The translations under genes and the position numbers were made by a program. This document shows positions 45,365 to 58,271 of a stretch of 64,000 bases of DNA, piece after piece. This DNA comes from Allium sativum (lineage: Eukaryota; Streptophyta; Magnoliopsida; Asparagales; Amaryllidaceae). Location of the stretch: the NCBI GenBank assembly GCA_030737875.1, contig CM060911.1, positions 110,588,625 to 110,652,624 on the forward strand, in the 5' to 3' direction. Position 1 is the stretch's first letter. Each line of letters starts with the position of its first letter. The notes under the pieces were generated by a model. The model was given only the letters and a program-made list of their open reading frames with translations. It was not told the DNA's origin and did no database searches.

Positions 45365-46120
45365 TAGGCGTTTATTATCACTTTCTTAATTCAAGCCCCA
45401 ATTTCAAATCTTGGATTATAATATATTCCAGCCACCCATAATTTCCAATCTAAATTATGTTTATAATTTTAATACAAATTATGCCTGTAATCTCATGTGT
45501 ACAAGTTATGCCAATTTATGCCCAAATCAATTTCCATAGCCATCAACAATTTATGCCAAATCTCTTTTTATTACATATTTCCCAAACTTTTCCCAATCGT
45601 TCCAACGTTATTCGTACGTAAATCTCAATGCAATATGCTTAAGCTCGAAGTTAGCCTAATATAAAAAAGGAAAAAGGAAAAGAAGAAGGTGAGAGAATCA
45701 AAACATCTAAACTGGCATAAACATATATATGGGCATGTGAAATGAATAACGACAAAGTAGATCAGATAGGCATATGATAATAGCAATTGGGTATGAATCT
45801 GAAGGACAACAAATTACAAAACTTGATATGATTTATCTTATTTACAGGCATATACATCGGATCCAATATACAATCCTATCACAATAACTTTTTAATTCAA
45901 TTATATGTGAAAGTGACATAAACTCACAACGATAGGATCTAAAAGAAGAGAATAAGGCTTTGTTGTAGCAGATCTTGATCTTAGAATATCCCTATTTTGA
46001 TTTGTAGATCTGATCTTCTAATTCGACGTGATGGAGAAGAAAATATTGTTTTAATTTAGATTAGGGCAGCATGGAGCCGCCATGGATGATAACAATGAGA
46101 TTAGGGTTAGGTTTAGGGGT

Positions 46121-46130
46121 TTATTTATAG
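46121..46130 (-). promoter_or_regulatory. TATA box of LTR E
   Basis: On the minus strand CTATAAATAA, followed by a leader with AAACCCTAA-like telo-box words. Element C is inserted about 46 bp upstream, separating this promoter from the U3 hairpins at 59425-59485. Confidence 0.65.
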
Positions 46131-46506
46131 ATGTATTAGGTGAATTAGGACATTTAGATTAGAATAGAAACCATCTGTGTAGTGACCCGAAAATCCGGTC
46201 CAGTTTGAGCTGACCAAAAACACAAGTCCAACCCCAAATTTAACTGGAAACCAGGAAACTAATAGGAAGAAGGTAGAGGGTGAGAATAAACAAGATATAA
46301 ACTTATAGAATAGAAGAAGAAGATGAACATCATCATCAGAGTAAACACGAACCTCACAGCGGAACGAATAAAATATTACATAACTTTTGAAAGACAAACA
46401 GTATATGTATACAATAACATTGCAGAGTACAACACTTACAACAACAACGGAAATAAACAATAGCTATATAATCCTGAAGCCTTCTGCTCCAAGCTCTCCA
46501 AGTGCA

Positions 46507-46600
46507 TCTGTAAATCCCGACTACTTGACTGCCCGTACAAATTTAGGCACCCAAGAGTTTAGGGAGAACAAACAAATAAACTCCAGGTAAGTCATGGGAC
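46507..46600 (-). other. LTR-end stem-loop module (family C, left)
   Basis: CTGCCCGT...AGGCACCC, AGAGTTTAGG and CATGGGACTG, as in families A and B. The right copy is at 53705-53795. Confidence 0.55.
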
Positions 46601-48119
46601 TGATGTGAATAAAACAGTTTAAAACAGTTTGAACAAGTAAACGCTATCTCATAAGACCACGCCGTATAACGGAACAGGTTTTTCCCTTATGAAAATCCAA
46701 AATAACTTTATATCAAAAACCTTTTTATATTATAATAATGTCTATCAACCACAACTATAATAATCATCTAGCAGAAACGATTTCATCTCACGTTCTACAT
46801 ATATAGTATACAATCAAAACCGCAAGCACGTATTGGGTAATGGATTTCCAACTATGACAAGGTATGGAACCACCTTCCGATCAGTGTACTCTAGGAACGA
46901 TACACTAGAGTTAAACAAGAACATCTTGCAACTCAGCCACACATAACCGACCACTTATTTCGCTTGAGTTTATCGAATGTATGTCACCAACGGTTGGGAT
47001 CAACAACCGTTTCCCGTATATATATATATGGGACAACATAGATAGATTTAAGAAGCAAATGAATATTATCTAGATAGGTGATTAGACACCCTACTTCGGA
47101 GCGACCAACTTAGCCATGCTGCCTGCCCGATTTTTGTCATTTACCGGATGTTGAGGCCAGAGGTTACGACTACTTTTCATTCATTGATAACACGATCACT
47201 TTGAATGCCACATTATCAAATTCGTTAATCATTAATTGGTTTACACAAATATTCTGGACGTTATGCTTAGGGAATAAATCCGTTGCAACCATATATATTT
47301 GTACAGACTAACCCATTCGATCATTAGAAATACTTTGTTAGACATTCGTCCATTTACGTTCGTTCTGGGATTGAACGAAACTGAAGGCACTATTCAGTAC
47401 ATTCACCCTAGGCAATCTCAACCTAGGACTTATACAACAGCCCTTGCACTTACTCCGTCTTCAATTTTCTTTGGCATATTCGCAATGCTTATGCCAATAC
47501 AAAGTGGTTCTTTAGATAAGAATCCAACTGGTCTCTCCATATTAACAACGTTAAAATAGGTCAAAAACTTCGATAGTCGGTGAGTTAACTACCAAAGAAA
47601 AACAGGTGTGCAAACAACGATATTATTTCCAGATGGAAATTCTATCAATCAAACATCATCCAACATATATCTCTTTAGTTCATTAATTTACTTATCTCCT
47701 ATTTCCATATATTCTAAAATCTTATTTTCTCTTTTATCAGAAAACATTTCTGATTCTTATTTGGAAAACATTTCCAAAACTCCTTCACGATCAAACCTTA
47801 CCATTCCTTAGTTAAGAAGGATTTCAATCAAGTTGGGGTATATTTACCTCTCAGACCTTAACTGAATAACGTTTTAACTTCGGAATAGTCAAAGTTTATC
47901 TTTTAAACCTTTAACAACTTCTTTACGTCTCTCTCGGATTCAATTTACGAATCCACTTCTTTATTGAAAACATTGGTTATAACGATAACGTTATAATCCG
48001 TACTTCTGAAATATCTAACTTAACATCTAACTTTTTATTCTTTAATTTGAATAATTAACCTACTCTAATTTATTTATACATAAATAAATCTTGATTTAAA
48101 AACCAGAAAGTATAAGTAC

Positions 48120-48550
48120 TTTCCCGAATTCGATATAATCGAATTCTACTATAAACCCTCTTCGAATAACTAATATTCGATTAACTTACATCGAATAACT
48201 AATATTCGATAACTCTTTCTTTCGAATGCACTATATTCGATAATCTCCTCTCGAATAAATGGTATTCGATTATCTCTCTTTTCGAATAAACTATATTCGA
48301 TTATCTCTCTTCTCGAATACACTATATTCGATAACTCTTTCTTTCGAATAATAAATTCGATTAACTCCTTTCGATTAAACTAATCGATAACACCTTTTTA
48401 ACTCTATTCGAATAACTAGTATTTGATAACTCCTTTTTAGCCCTATTCGAATAACTAATATTCGATTAACTCCTTTTTTACTCTATTCGAGTAACTAATA
48501 TTCGATAACTCCTTTTTAACCCTATTCAAATAACTAATATTCGATTAACT
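48120..48550 (-). repeat. Array of TCGAATA...TATTCGA palindromes (left LTR C)
   Basis: About 14 units of roughly 25-35 bp, each with a TTCGAATAACTAATATTCGA-like dyad separated by CTCTTTCT or CTCCTTTTTA spacers. The right copy is at 55330-55815. Confidence 0.85.
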
Positions 48551-48589
48551 CTAATTTGATTAACTCTATTTAATTAAGTCTATCGATTT

Positions 48590-49210
48590 ATTCCTTTTTG
48601 AATTAATTCCTTTGATTAATTTCTTTTCTGTTTGTTTATACAAATAATTCCCTTTCTATTTGTTTACTTAACAAATAACTGTTTCCTTTTTACTTTTATT
48701 TATTTAACAAATAAATATTTCTTTTATCTTTTCTATTTATTTAACAAATAAATATTTCTTTATCTTATTCTATTTATTTTCTAAATAAATATTCTTTATA
48801 TCTTATTATATTTATTTTCTAATTAAATAACCTTTTTTCTTTTATTTATTTTCTATAAATAAATGATACTTTTATACTTTTATTTATTCCCTAAATAAAT
48901 AAATAATCCCATTTAATTTATTTGTAAATGTTCTACAAATATTCCCTTTTCAATTCCATTTGTAAATGTTTCACAAATGTTTTCCTTTTCATTTCTACTT
49001 GAAGTTGTTTCACAAATATTCCTTTTTCTATTCTATTTGTAAACGGTTTACAAACATTTCTCTTTCTATTTGTTTGACAAATATTTTCCTTTATATTTTA
49101 TTTCACAAATATATCTCCTCTATGTTTGTTTTACAAATATATTTCCTCTATGTTTGTTTTACAAATATATTTCCTCTATATTTGTTTCACAATTATATTT
49201 CCTTTGATTT
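48590..49210 (-). repeat. Second palindromic array: TTTATTT/AAATAAA and ATTTGT/ACAAAT dyads
   Basis: Follows the TCGAATA array directly. Units read ATTTATTTAACAAATAAATA, then ATTTGTAAAYGTTTCACAAAT-like and GTTTGTTTTACAAATATATT-like. Each has short complementary arms around 4-8 bases. The right copy is at 55850-56470. Confidence 0.75.
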
Positions 49211-49451
49211 TCAAATTAATTCCTTTTATGAAATTCTCTTTCTTTTATATATAAAATCCGTTGATTTTATATAAATAATCTATCTTCAAATCAACTTTGA
49301 AAATCCCCTTTTATCATTCTGGTATTTATTATGGTACTTAACATAACATATAACCATGATAAATATCGTTCAAACACACATAATCAACCACAGATTATAT
49401 ATATATCACATCATATATCACAATATATGAATAACAGTAAAATAAATGTTG

Positions 49452-49473
49452 AGGAATCCAGTTGGATTCCTCC
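49452..49473 (-). other. GAGGAATCC hairpin (left LTR C)
   Basis: Perfect 9-bp stem with loop AGTT. The right LTR has the identical stem with loop GGTT (56712-56733). Confidence 0.75.
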
Positions 49474-50979
49474 AACCTATTTCCCTGCATCATAGATGTT
49501 AAACAATATAGATAACATCACTTTCATTCCAAGAAGAAATATTCTGATCGACATGATTAATATTTAATAACGATATATATATATATATAACCATAGCTGT
49601 GTTTTCAATCAATTTTAACAGTCCATCTAAATAGTTAACACACATCAATCAACAGATAAATTATCAGTTCTAAGCATATGTTATCAAATTATAACCGTTC
49701 AGAGTTGGTGAGTTTTACTCACATTGTCTGTTGATTGTTAAATAACGACTTACGGTCGATGATTCTGATCATACAATTTATTTTGAAATAAATTCTAGAC
49801 GAGCTCCAATTTTATCCCAATCCAGTTCCAGTGTAGTATTTTGTCGAGACGGTTCTGAAGGATGTTGTTTCACTAAATTCCGTTAGCATATGATCAAATT
49901 ATTGTCGTTATAAGTTACAATATACATTTTAAATTAAAATAAACTTTATTATTACCAAAACTTGGGCCTCACCCATATGAATCCGGCCCAACTATTCTTG
50001 CGAAACCCAGACCTCCGGTTCTTCTTTTTTCCCCGTGATTTACCCTAGGCACCAACTCTTTTTCTTCAATAATGAATATTGCTGGACATATTTCCCTCCA
50101 TCACCGAACACTTCGAACTCCCCTTTGCTCATCTTCACAACTTCCTCACCACATCTAGCTCGAACTTCCTTCGCACACATCAAACTCTTACCTCAACCAA
50201 CACCAAAACCATTCACTTGAAACCGCAAAACAGGATGTGACGTCATCCTTTCCTGCTCAACATCAGAAAACTTCCGCACCCAATACTCAAGCAAAAACCA
50301 AACACCAACCGACTTCTCATTTCACTTCTTCCACCTTACTGTTTATTCAAACCAAACTACAATCACCGTTATCAGTCTCTCCCCAATATTTGCATCGCCC
50401 AGAATCTGCTCCCTATTCTTCATGGCTATAACACATGCCATTTTCCTCCTTCGATCCCCACCTGCTTACGGTTTCAGGAACCGAATCCTTTTCCCTGGAC
50501 ATTCAGTGGACCGTACTTCTCAAAATGCCATCGGACCTCCCAGTGACGCAATTGCTAAATCCAACACCCAACTCGATTACACCATCGCATCCACCCAGTA
50601 TTCAAGTTACAGAAGTCGACTTCATGATTTACGCGACTACTGCCCCTCAATACCGAAGTCGGAATCACATCAGAACCCTCAAATCCAGTCGCCGTTCAAA
50701 GCTCATCGAAACGCCTGTAGTCCTGGCCTGAATGACCCCCAGTTCATCGCGGATTCCCAGATCTCGCGATTGCTCAGAAATGAATCGAACCCAAAAAGAA
50801 CATCGTAGAAATTAAGAGCAAGATCCCAGGAACTTCGATTTATAAGCTTTTCGATTTAGTGATTTTTCCTTGATTTTCTCTGATTTTTGAGGATCGAATT
50901 TCTTGGTTTGAGAAAGTAGATAACTCGCGGCTCAAAGAATGAAGCCGTGGACTTTTTCTCTAGGTTTAGAAATTTGTTG

Positions 50980-50991
50980 GTGTATTTATAG
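50980..50991 (-). promoter_or_regulatory. TATA box of LTR C (left)
   Basis: On the minus strand TCTATAAATACACC, conserved at 58260-58271 in the right LTR. The downstream leader begins with AAACCTAGAG. Confidence 0.65.
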
Positions 50992-52059
50992 AATTTGGGG
51001 CTGGAATATTCCTTAGCATATTCTATTTTTATTTTCATATTCCATTTCTAGTTCACTTCATCATTCTAAAAATTCCTGTGATCATATACGATACCCAAAA
51101 ATCACGAAAACTGGCACGCAGCTATAGTTCGACATTACGGTCCCAACGAAACTAGTTTCGTCGAATTCCGACTCTGTTTGCTCACACAACGTATTTTAAA
51201 GGTCAATTTATCGACTGTTTTTCACCTTAAAATCGCATACGGACACATACTGATTTCAAAAATCACGAAAATTGATATCTAACAATAATTTAACACTACG
51301 AATCCAACAAAATTAGTTTCGCCGAATTCTGAGGTCGTTTGCAAAACTGGCTATTTTTAAAGCCCTAAACAACCCTTTTAAATATATAAACATATTTAAA
51401 AATAATTAAATTTAATATTTATAATTAAATATTATCGTATATATTCACAATAGAATATCATACAGCCCTAGAATATTCCTATATGAATTTATAACTTGAT
51501 ATTTCAAATCCCGATTAAATCGATATTCGATTTATAATGAAATTCCTTTATATATATCGTTATAAATTATAAAGGAATTCCACAGCGACTTTTCTAAAAT
51601 TTGATTTGGATAAATCAAAATCTACATGACGAAATCTCAATTTTTCTCTTCCACTAGAAAAATATACTTCACCAGCTCCTAACGTTTCTTGTTTCACAGA
51701 AATCCGATTTAAAATGGCTTCTGTATATTCAATTGAAGTTCGAATCGCCAAATTACGAACTGCAACGCCATTTCGAGCTCGATTTTAATTATAATATATT
51801 TATATGTTCAAACTATCGTTATCTAAATATATTCGTCAATCTAATTCAATACTAGACTGAATTATATATATTTCGAATTTGCCCAATTCACACCATATCG
51901 CCAATTCTGATTATTTCAGAATTAAATATATTATTTAATTTATTATTTTAATTAAATATTCACTGTTATTTGATTCAACGACCATTAAATCCTTTTAATT
52001 CCCTTTGAAATAATTAAATAAATTAATTATTATATCGCTGAAAAATGCGGGTCATTACA

Positions 52060-52075
52060 TTCTTCCCCACTTAAA
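52060..52075 (-). other. Polypurine tract of LARD C
   Basis: On the minus strand AAGTGGGGAAGAA directly before the LTR start at 52059. Confidence 0.88.
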
Positions 52076-53161
52076 ATAATTTCGTTCTCGAAATTGCTAT
52101 GGTAGAAACCAAGCCCTATTAACTGAGTAGAACTTATCTGTTCACTTCTTAACTTCAGTTTCCACTGAAGTAATTTCACTTTAATTAAATATTAATTAAT
52201 TCTTATCTATGAAAATTTTCAAAAATCTTGAAATTTTCCTAACACCTTAACTTTTCGGAAAATTTCGCCAGCACCTCCTTTGTACTGGTCAATAGGTCAA
52301 ACTCCAACTCGCCTCTCTGGGCCATCTCCAACCCAAAAAGAAAATCGAACAGCCAAGCGGATTGCCAATTTAGCTCATAAATCTCATGCTTATACCAAAT
52401 ATAAACTTGTACCTTTTTGTCGGGCAAATCATTATATCCCTTTCATTTGTTATCACTTCTGCATATATCAAGTCATTCCAATCCAACTCAACTTAGTTTA
52501 TATCCTCAAATCTAAATCATTTGGTTATATCCAAGCCAAATTCCACTTCAAGTTCCATTCTTGATCCTTAATTCTTAACTCAACAATTAATCCAATTCCA
52601 ATATTATTTAACTTAGTTCCAGTTAAATTCTAATTTACTTATTTACTTTTACCATCCAAACCTATTTAACTTTATAAGTTAAATTTTAATTCCAGAATTT
52701 AGAATTCCTGGGTTTATTTCAAATTAATTCGAAATCATAGTACCAATTCAAAACCTTTGAATTTACTGAATAACTTGTTTTCTCAAAACAAACCTTTGGT
52801 AGTAATCCGTCACTTAGAAACTCGAAAATCGCACCGATGATGTATCGATCCATCCTCGGAATTATTTTCCAGTCATCAAGGTGAGTTCAATACTATATTA
52901 ATTTCAAATTGAAAAACATTTTCAAAATCTCCCAGGAACTTAAAATTTCCTTATTTTAATTCCTAATTCTGATTTAAATTCAGATTTAATTCATCTTATT
53001 TCATATACTTTACTTATATGAATCCTGATTGGTTATTTATAACCATTTCACCTTTTTATAGCCTCATTCGATTATACTAACAACCAATACAACCAATTAT
53101 ACTATGTTAATTTCAAAACATATCATGTTGGTTCATCGTATTCGAGTGTTTAGAAACCCCT

Positions 53162-53189
53162 GTCGATATTGTGGGGCCCCACTATCGAC
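53162..53189 (-). other. 28-bp near-perfect palindrome in the LARD C leader
   Basis: GTGGGGCCCCAC at the centre, flanked by GTCGATA and TATCGAC arms with two unpaired bases on one side. It lies about 170-200 nt downstream of the primer site in the RNA. Confidence 0.7.
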
Positions 53190-53355
53190 CAGAATTCATA
53201 AGCCACTCAATCAATAAAGCTCCATAACATAAAACAAATTTTTATATTAAATTACAAATACGCTCTCTCGTATATATACACTCAACTCAATCTAGGATAT
53301 TACTAATCCCATCTCTATCGAGTTCCGCCACAGAGCCAAGGTAATACTAAATCTC

Positions 53356-53367
53356 GCTCTAATACCA
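53356..53367 (-). other. Primer-binding site of LARD C
   Basis: On the minus strand TGGTATTAGAGC, one base from the initiator-Met-tRNA site, two bases inside the LTR end at 53370. Confidence 0.85.
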
Positions 53368-55329
53368 TCTATAGTGACCTGAAAATCCGGTCCAATTTGA
53401 GCTGACTAAAAACATAAGTCCAACCCCAAATTTCACTGGAAACCAGGAAACTAATAGGAAGAAGGTAAAGGGTGAGAATAGACAAGATAGAAACTTATAG
53501 AATAGAAGAAGAAGAACATCATCATCAGAGTAAACACGAACCTCACAGCGGAATGAATAAAGTATAACATCACTTTTGAAATACAAACAGTATATGTATA
53601 TAATAACATTGCAGAGTACAACACTTACAACAACAGTGGAAATAAACAATAGCTATATAACCCTGAAGTCTTCTGCTCCAAGCTCTCCAAGTGCATCTGT
53701 AAATCCCGACTACTTGACTGCCTGTACAAATTTAGGCACCCAAGAGTTTAGGGAAAACAAACAAATAAACTCTGGGTCAGTCATGGGATTGGTGTGAATA
53801 AAACAGTTTAAAACAGTTTGAACAAGTAAATGCTATCTCATAAGGCCACGCCCTATAACGGAATGGGTTTTTCCCTTATGAAAATCCAAAATATCTTTAT
53901 ATCAAAAACCTTTTGATATTATAATAATGTCTATCTACCACAACTATAATAATCATCTAGCAGAAATGTCTTCATCTCACGTTCTACATATATAGTATAC
54001 AATCAAAACCGCAAGAGCATATTGGGTAATGGATTTCCAACTATGACAAGGTATGGAAACACCTTCTGATCAGTGTACTCTAGGAACGATACACTGGAGT
54101 TAAACAAGAACATCTGCAACTCAACCACACATGACCGACCACTCATTTCGCATGAGTGTATCGAATGTATATCACCCGCGGTTGGGATCAGCAACTGTTT
54201 CCCGTGTATATATGGGACAGCATTGATAGATTTAAGAAGCAAACGAATATTCTCTAGATAGGTGATTATACACCCTACTTCGGAGCGACCGACTTAGCCA
54301 TGCTGCCTGCCCGATTTTTGTCATTTACCTGATGCTAAGGCCAGAGGTTACGACTACTTTTCATTCATTGATAACACGATCACTTTGAATGCCACATTAT
54401 CAAATCCGTTAATCATTAATTGGTTTACACAAATATTCTGGATGTTATGCTAAGGGAATAAATCCGTTGCAACCATATATATTTATACATGCCAACCCAT
54501 TCGATCATTGGAAACACTTTGTCAGACATTCGTCCATTTACGTTCATTCTGGGATTGAATGAAACCAAATGCACTATTCAGTACATCCATTCTAGGCAAT
54601 CTCTACCTAGGACTTATATAACAGCCCTTGCACTTTACTCCGTCTTCAGTTTTCTTTGGCATATTCGCAACGCTTATGCCAATACAGAGTGGTTCTTTGG
54701 ATAAGAATCCAACCGGTATCTCCATATTAACAACGTTAAAATGGTCAAAAACTTTGATAGTCAGTGAGTTAACTATCAAAGAAAAACAGGTGTGCAAACA
54801 ACGATATTATTTCCAGATGGAAATTCTATCGATCAATCATCATCCAACATATATCTCTTTAGTTCATTAATTTACTTATCTCCTTTTCCATATATTCTAA
54901 AATCTTATTATCTCTTTTATCAGAAAACATTTCTGATTCTTATTTTGAAAACATTTCCAAAACACCTTCACGATCAAACCTTACCATTCCTTAGTTAAGA
55001 AGGAAGTCAATCAAGTTGGGGTATATTTACCTCTCAAACCTTAACTGAACAATGTTTTAACTTCGAAATAGTCAAAGTTTATCTTTTAAACCTTTAACAA
55101 CTTCTTTACGTCTCTCTCGGATTCAATTTACGAATCCACTTCTTTATGTAAAACATTGGTTATAACGATAACGTTATAATCCCTTCTTCTGAAATATCTA
55201 ACTTAACATCTAACTTTTTATTCTTTAATTTGAATAATTAATCTACTCTAATTTATTTATACATAAATAAATCTTGATTTAAAAACCGGAAAATATAAGT
55301 ACTTTTCCGAATTCGATATAATCGAATTC

Positions 55330-56470
55330 GACGATCAACTCTCTTCGAATAACTAATATTCGATTGACTTACTTCGAATAACTAATATTCGATAACTCTT
55401 TCTTTCGAACACACTATATTCGATAATCTCCTCTCGAATAAACGATATTCGATAATCTCTCTTTTCGAATAAACTGTATTCGATTATCTCTCTTCTCGAA
55501 TAAACTATATTCGATAACTCTTTCTTTCGAATAACTAAATTCGATTAACTCCTTTCGATTAAACTTATTGATAACTCCTTTTTAACTCTATTCGAATAAC
55601 TAATATTCGATAACTCCTTTTTAACTCTATTCGAAACTAATATTCGATTAACTCCTTTTTAACTCTATTTGAATAACTAATATTCGATAACTCCTTTTTA
55701 ACCCTATTCGAATAACTAATATTTGATTAACTCCTTTTTAACTCTATTCAAATAAATAATATTCGATAACTCCTTTTTAACCCTATTCGAATAACTAATA
55801 TTCGATTAACTCTAATTTGATTAACTCTATTTAATTAACTCTATCGATTTATTCCTTTTTGAATTAACTCCTTTGATTAATTCCTTTTCTGTTTGTTTAT
55901 ACAAATAATTCCCTTTCTATTTGTTTACTTAACAAATAACTGTTTCCTTTTTACTTCTATTTATTTAACAAATAAATATTTCTTTTATCTTTTCTATTTA
56001 TTTAACAAATAAACATTTCTTTATATTATTCTATTTATTTTCTAAATAAATATTCTTTATATCTTATTCTATTTATTTTCTAATTAAATAAACCTTTTTC
56101 TTTTATTTATTTTCTATAAACAAATGATCCTTTTATACTTTTATTTATTCCCTAAATAAATAAATAATCCCATTTAATTTATATGTACATGTTCTACAAA
56201 TATTCCCTTTTCGATTCCATTTGTAAATGTTTCACAAATGTTTTCCTTTTTATTTCTACTTGAAGTTGTTTTACAAATATTCCTTTTTCTATTCTATTTG
56301 TAAATGGTTTACAAACATTTCTCTTTCTATTTGTTTGACAAATATTTTCCTTTATATTTGATTTCACAAATATATCTCCTCTATGTTTGTTTTACAATTT
56401 TATTTCCTCTATATTTGTTTTACAAATATATTTCCTCTATGTTTGTTTTACAATTATATTTCCTTTGATT
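55330..56470 (-). repeat. Palindromic arrays of the right LTR C
   Basis: TCGAATA...TATTCGA units (55330-55815), then TTTATTT/AAATAAA and ATTTGT/ACAAAT units. The first array has more units than in the left LTR, so array length changed after insertion. Confidence 0.8.
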
Positions 56471-56835
56471 TTCAAATTAATTCCTTTTATGCAATTCTCT
56501 TTCTTTTATATATAAAATCCGTTGATTTTATATAAATAATCTATCTTCAAATCAACTTTGAAAATCCCCTTTTATCATTCTGGTATTTATTATGGTACTT
56601 AACATAACATATAACCATGATAAATATCGTTCAAACACACATAATCAACCATAGATTATATATATATCACATCATATATCACAATATATGAATAATAGTA
56701 AAATAAATGTTGAGGAATCCGGTTGGATTCCTCCAACCTGTTTCCCTGCATCATAGATGTTAAACATTATAAATAACATCACTTTCATTTCAAGAAGAAA
56801 TATTCTGATCGACAGGATTAATATTTAATAACGAT

Positions 56836-56870
56836 ATATATATATATATATGTATGTATGTATATATAAC
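56836..56870. repeat. AT/TATG microsatellite
   Basis: An AT run followed by ATGT repeats in the right LTR C. The left LTR has a shorter AT run at 49569-49588 without the ATGT part. Confidence 0.8.
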
Positions 56871-58259
56871 CATAACTGTGTTTTCAATCAATTTTAACAG
56901 TCCATCTAAATAGTTAACACACATCAATCAACAGATAAATTATCAGTTCTAAGCATATGTTATCAAACTATAACTATTCAGAGTTGGTGACTTTTACTCA
57001 CATTGGCCGTTGATCATTAAATAACGATTTACGGTCGATGATTCTGATCATACAATTTATTTTGAAATAAATTGTAGACGAGCTCCAATTTTATCCCAAT
57101 CCAGTTCCAGTGTAGTATTTTGTCGAGACAGTTCTGAAGGATGTTGTTTCACTGAATTCCGTTAGCATATGATCAAATTATTGTCGTTATAAGTTACAAT
57201 ATACATTTTAAATTAAAATAAACTTTATTATTACCAAAACTTGGGCCTCACCCATAAGAATCCGGCCCAACTATTCTTGCGAACCCAGACCTCCGGTTCT
57301 TCTTTCTTCCCCGTAATTTACTCCAGGCACCAACTCTTTTTCTTCAATAATGAATACTGCTGGACATATTTCCCTCCATCACCAAATACTACGAACTCCC
57401 CCTTTGATCAACTTCACAACTTCCTTACCACATCTAGCTCGAACTTTCTTCGCACACATCAAACTCTTACCTCAACCAATACCAAAACCATTCACTTGAA
57501 ACCGCAAAACAGGATGTGACTTCATCCTTTCTTGCTCAACATCAGAAAACTTCCGCACCCAATACTCAAGCAAAAACCAAACACCAACCGACTTCTCATT
57601 TCACTTCTTCCACCTTACTGTTTATTCAAACCAAACTACAATCACCGTTATCAGTCTCTCCCCAATATTTGCATCGCCCAGAATCCGCTCCCCATTCTTC
57701 ATGGCTATAACACACGCCATTTTCCTCCTTCGATCCCCACCTGCTCACGGTTTCATGAACCGAATCCTTTTCCCTGGCCATTCAGTGGACCACACTTGTC
57801 AAAATGCCATCAGACCTCCCAAGGACGCAATTGCTAAATCCAACACCCAACTCGATTACACCATCGCATCCGCCCAGTATTCAAATTACAGAAGTCGACT
57901 TCACGATTTACGCGACTACTGTCCCTCTATACTGAAGTCGGAATCACATCAGAACCCTCAGATCCAGTCGTCGTTCAAAGCTCTTCGAAATGCCTGTAGT
58001 CCTGGCCTGAACGACCCCCAGTTCATCGCGGATCCCCAGATCTCGCGATTGCTCAGAAATGAATCGAACCTAAAAAGAACGCCGTAGAAATTAAGAGCAA
58101 GATCCCAGGAACTTCGATTTATAAGATTTTTGATTTAGTGATTTTTCCTTGATTATCTCTGATTTTTTAGGATCGAATTTCTTGGTTTGAGAAAGCAGAT
58201 AATTGGCGGCTCAAAGAATGAAGCCGTGGACTTTTTCTCTAGGTTTAGAAATGTGTTGG

Positions 58260-58271
58260 TGTATTTATAGA
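58260..58271 (-). promoter_or_regulatory. TATA box of LTR C (right)
   Basis: Same CTATAAATACACC sequence as at 50980-50991. As the 5' LTR, this copy would drive element transcription. Confidence 0.65.

Larger units (their letters stand above)
43904..46176 (-). mobile_element. LTR of chromovirus E, distal part
   Basis: Continues, on the minus strand, the LTR that starts at 59651 and is split by element C. It contains a TATA box (46121-46130), AACCCTAA-rich leader start, two duplicated segments (44993-45116 and 45164-45364) and a G10 run (44282-44291). The distal end is placed at 43904 because TGTAACACATC there mirrors the TGTAACAAACC start of the other end. Together with 59353-59651 this gives an LTR of about 2.6 kb. 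The 43904 boundary is inferred. Confidence 0.55.
46177..52059 (-). mobile_element. 3' LTR of LARD C
   Basis: Minus strand, TGTAATGACCCGC at 52059 to GGGTCACTACA at 46177, 5883 bp. Modules: U3 motifs (51110-51360 and 51590-51780), TATA box (50980-50991), leader (50030-50830), a GTGAGTAAAACTCACC block (49710), GAGGAATCC hairpin (49452), palindromic arrays (48120-49210), TTATAACG/CGTTATAA hairpin (47973-47992) and end stem-loop (46507-46600). Confidence 0.9.
52060..53369 (-). mobile_element. Internal domain of LARD C (1.3 kb, no gag or pol)
   Basis: Runs from the primer site (53356-53367) to the polypurine tract. A block at 52200-52440 matches the internal domains of A (15620-15830) and the piece at 5780-6010. 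A 62-codon minus-strand frame there (52239-52427) shares the W-Q-x-A-W-L-F-D-F-L segment with A. A GTGGGG/CCCCAC palindrome with outer arms lies at 53162-53189. No retroviral-type enzyme motif is present. Confidence 0.8.

Noticed and set aside
46081..46120. Telomere-like AACCCTAA words
   Set aside because: Too short and irregular for telomeric repeats; they fit telo-box words common in plant 5' leaders, just after the TATA box.
50422..50808. 128-codon frame present in both C LTRs (also 57701-58087)
   Set aside because: The two copies are an LTR pair, so similarity is by descent. They differ at about 14 of 128 residues, the frame runs antisense to the LTR promoter, and there is no known domain.
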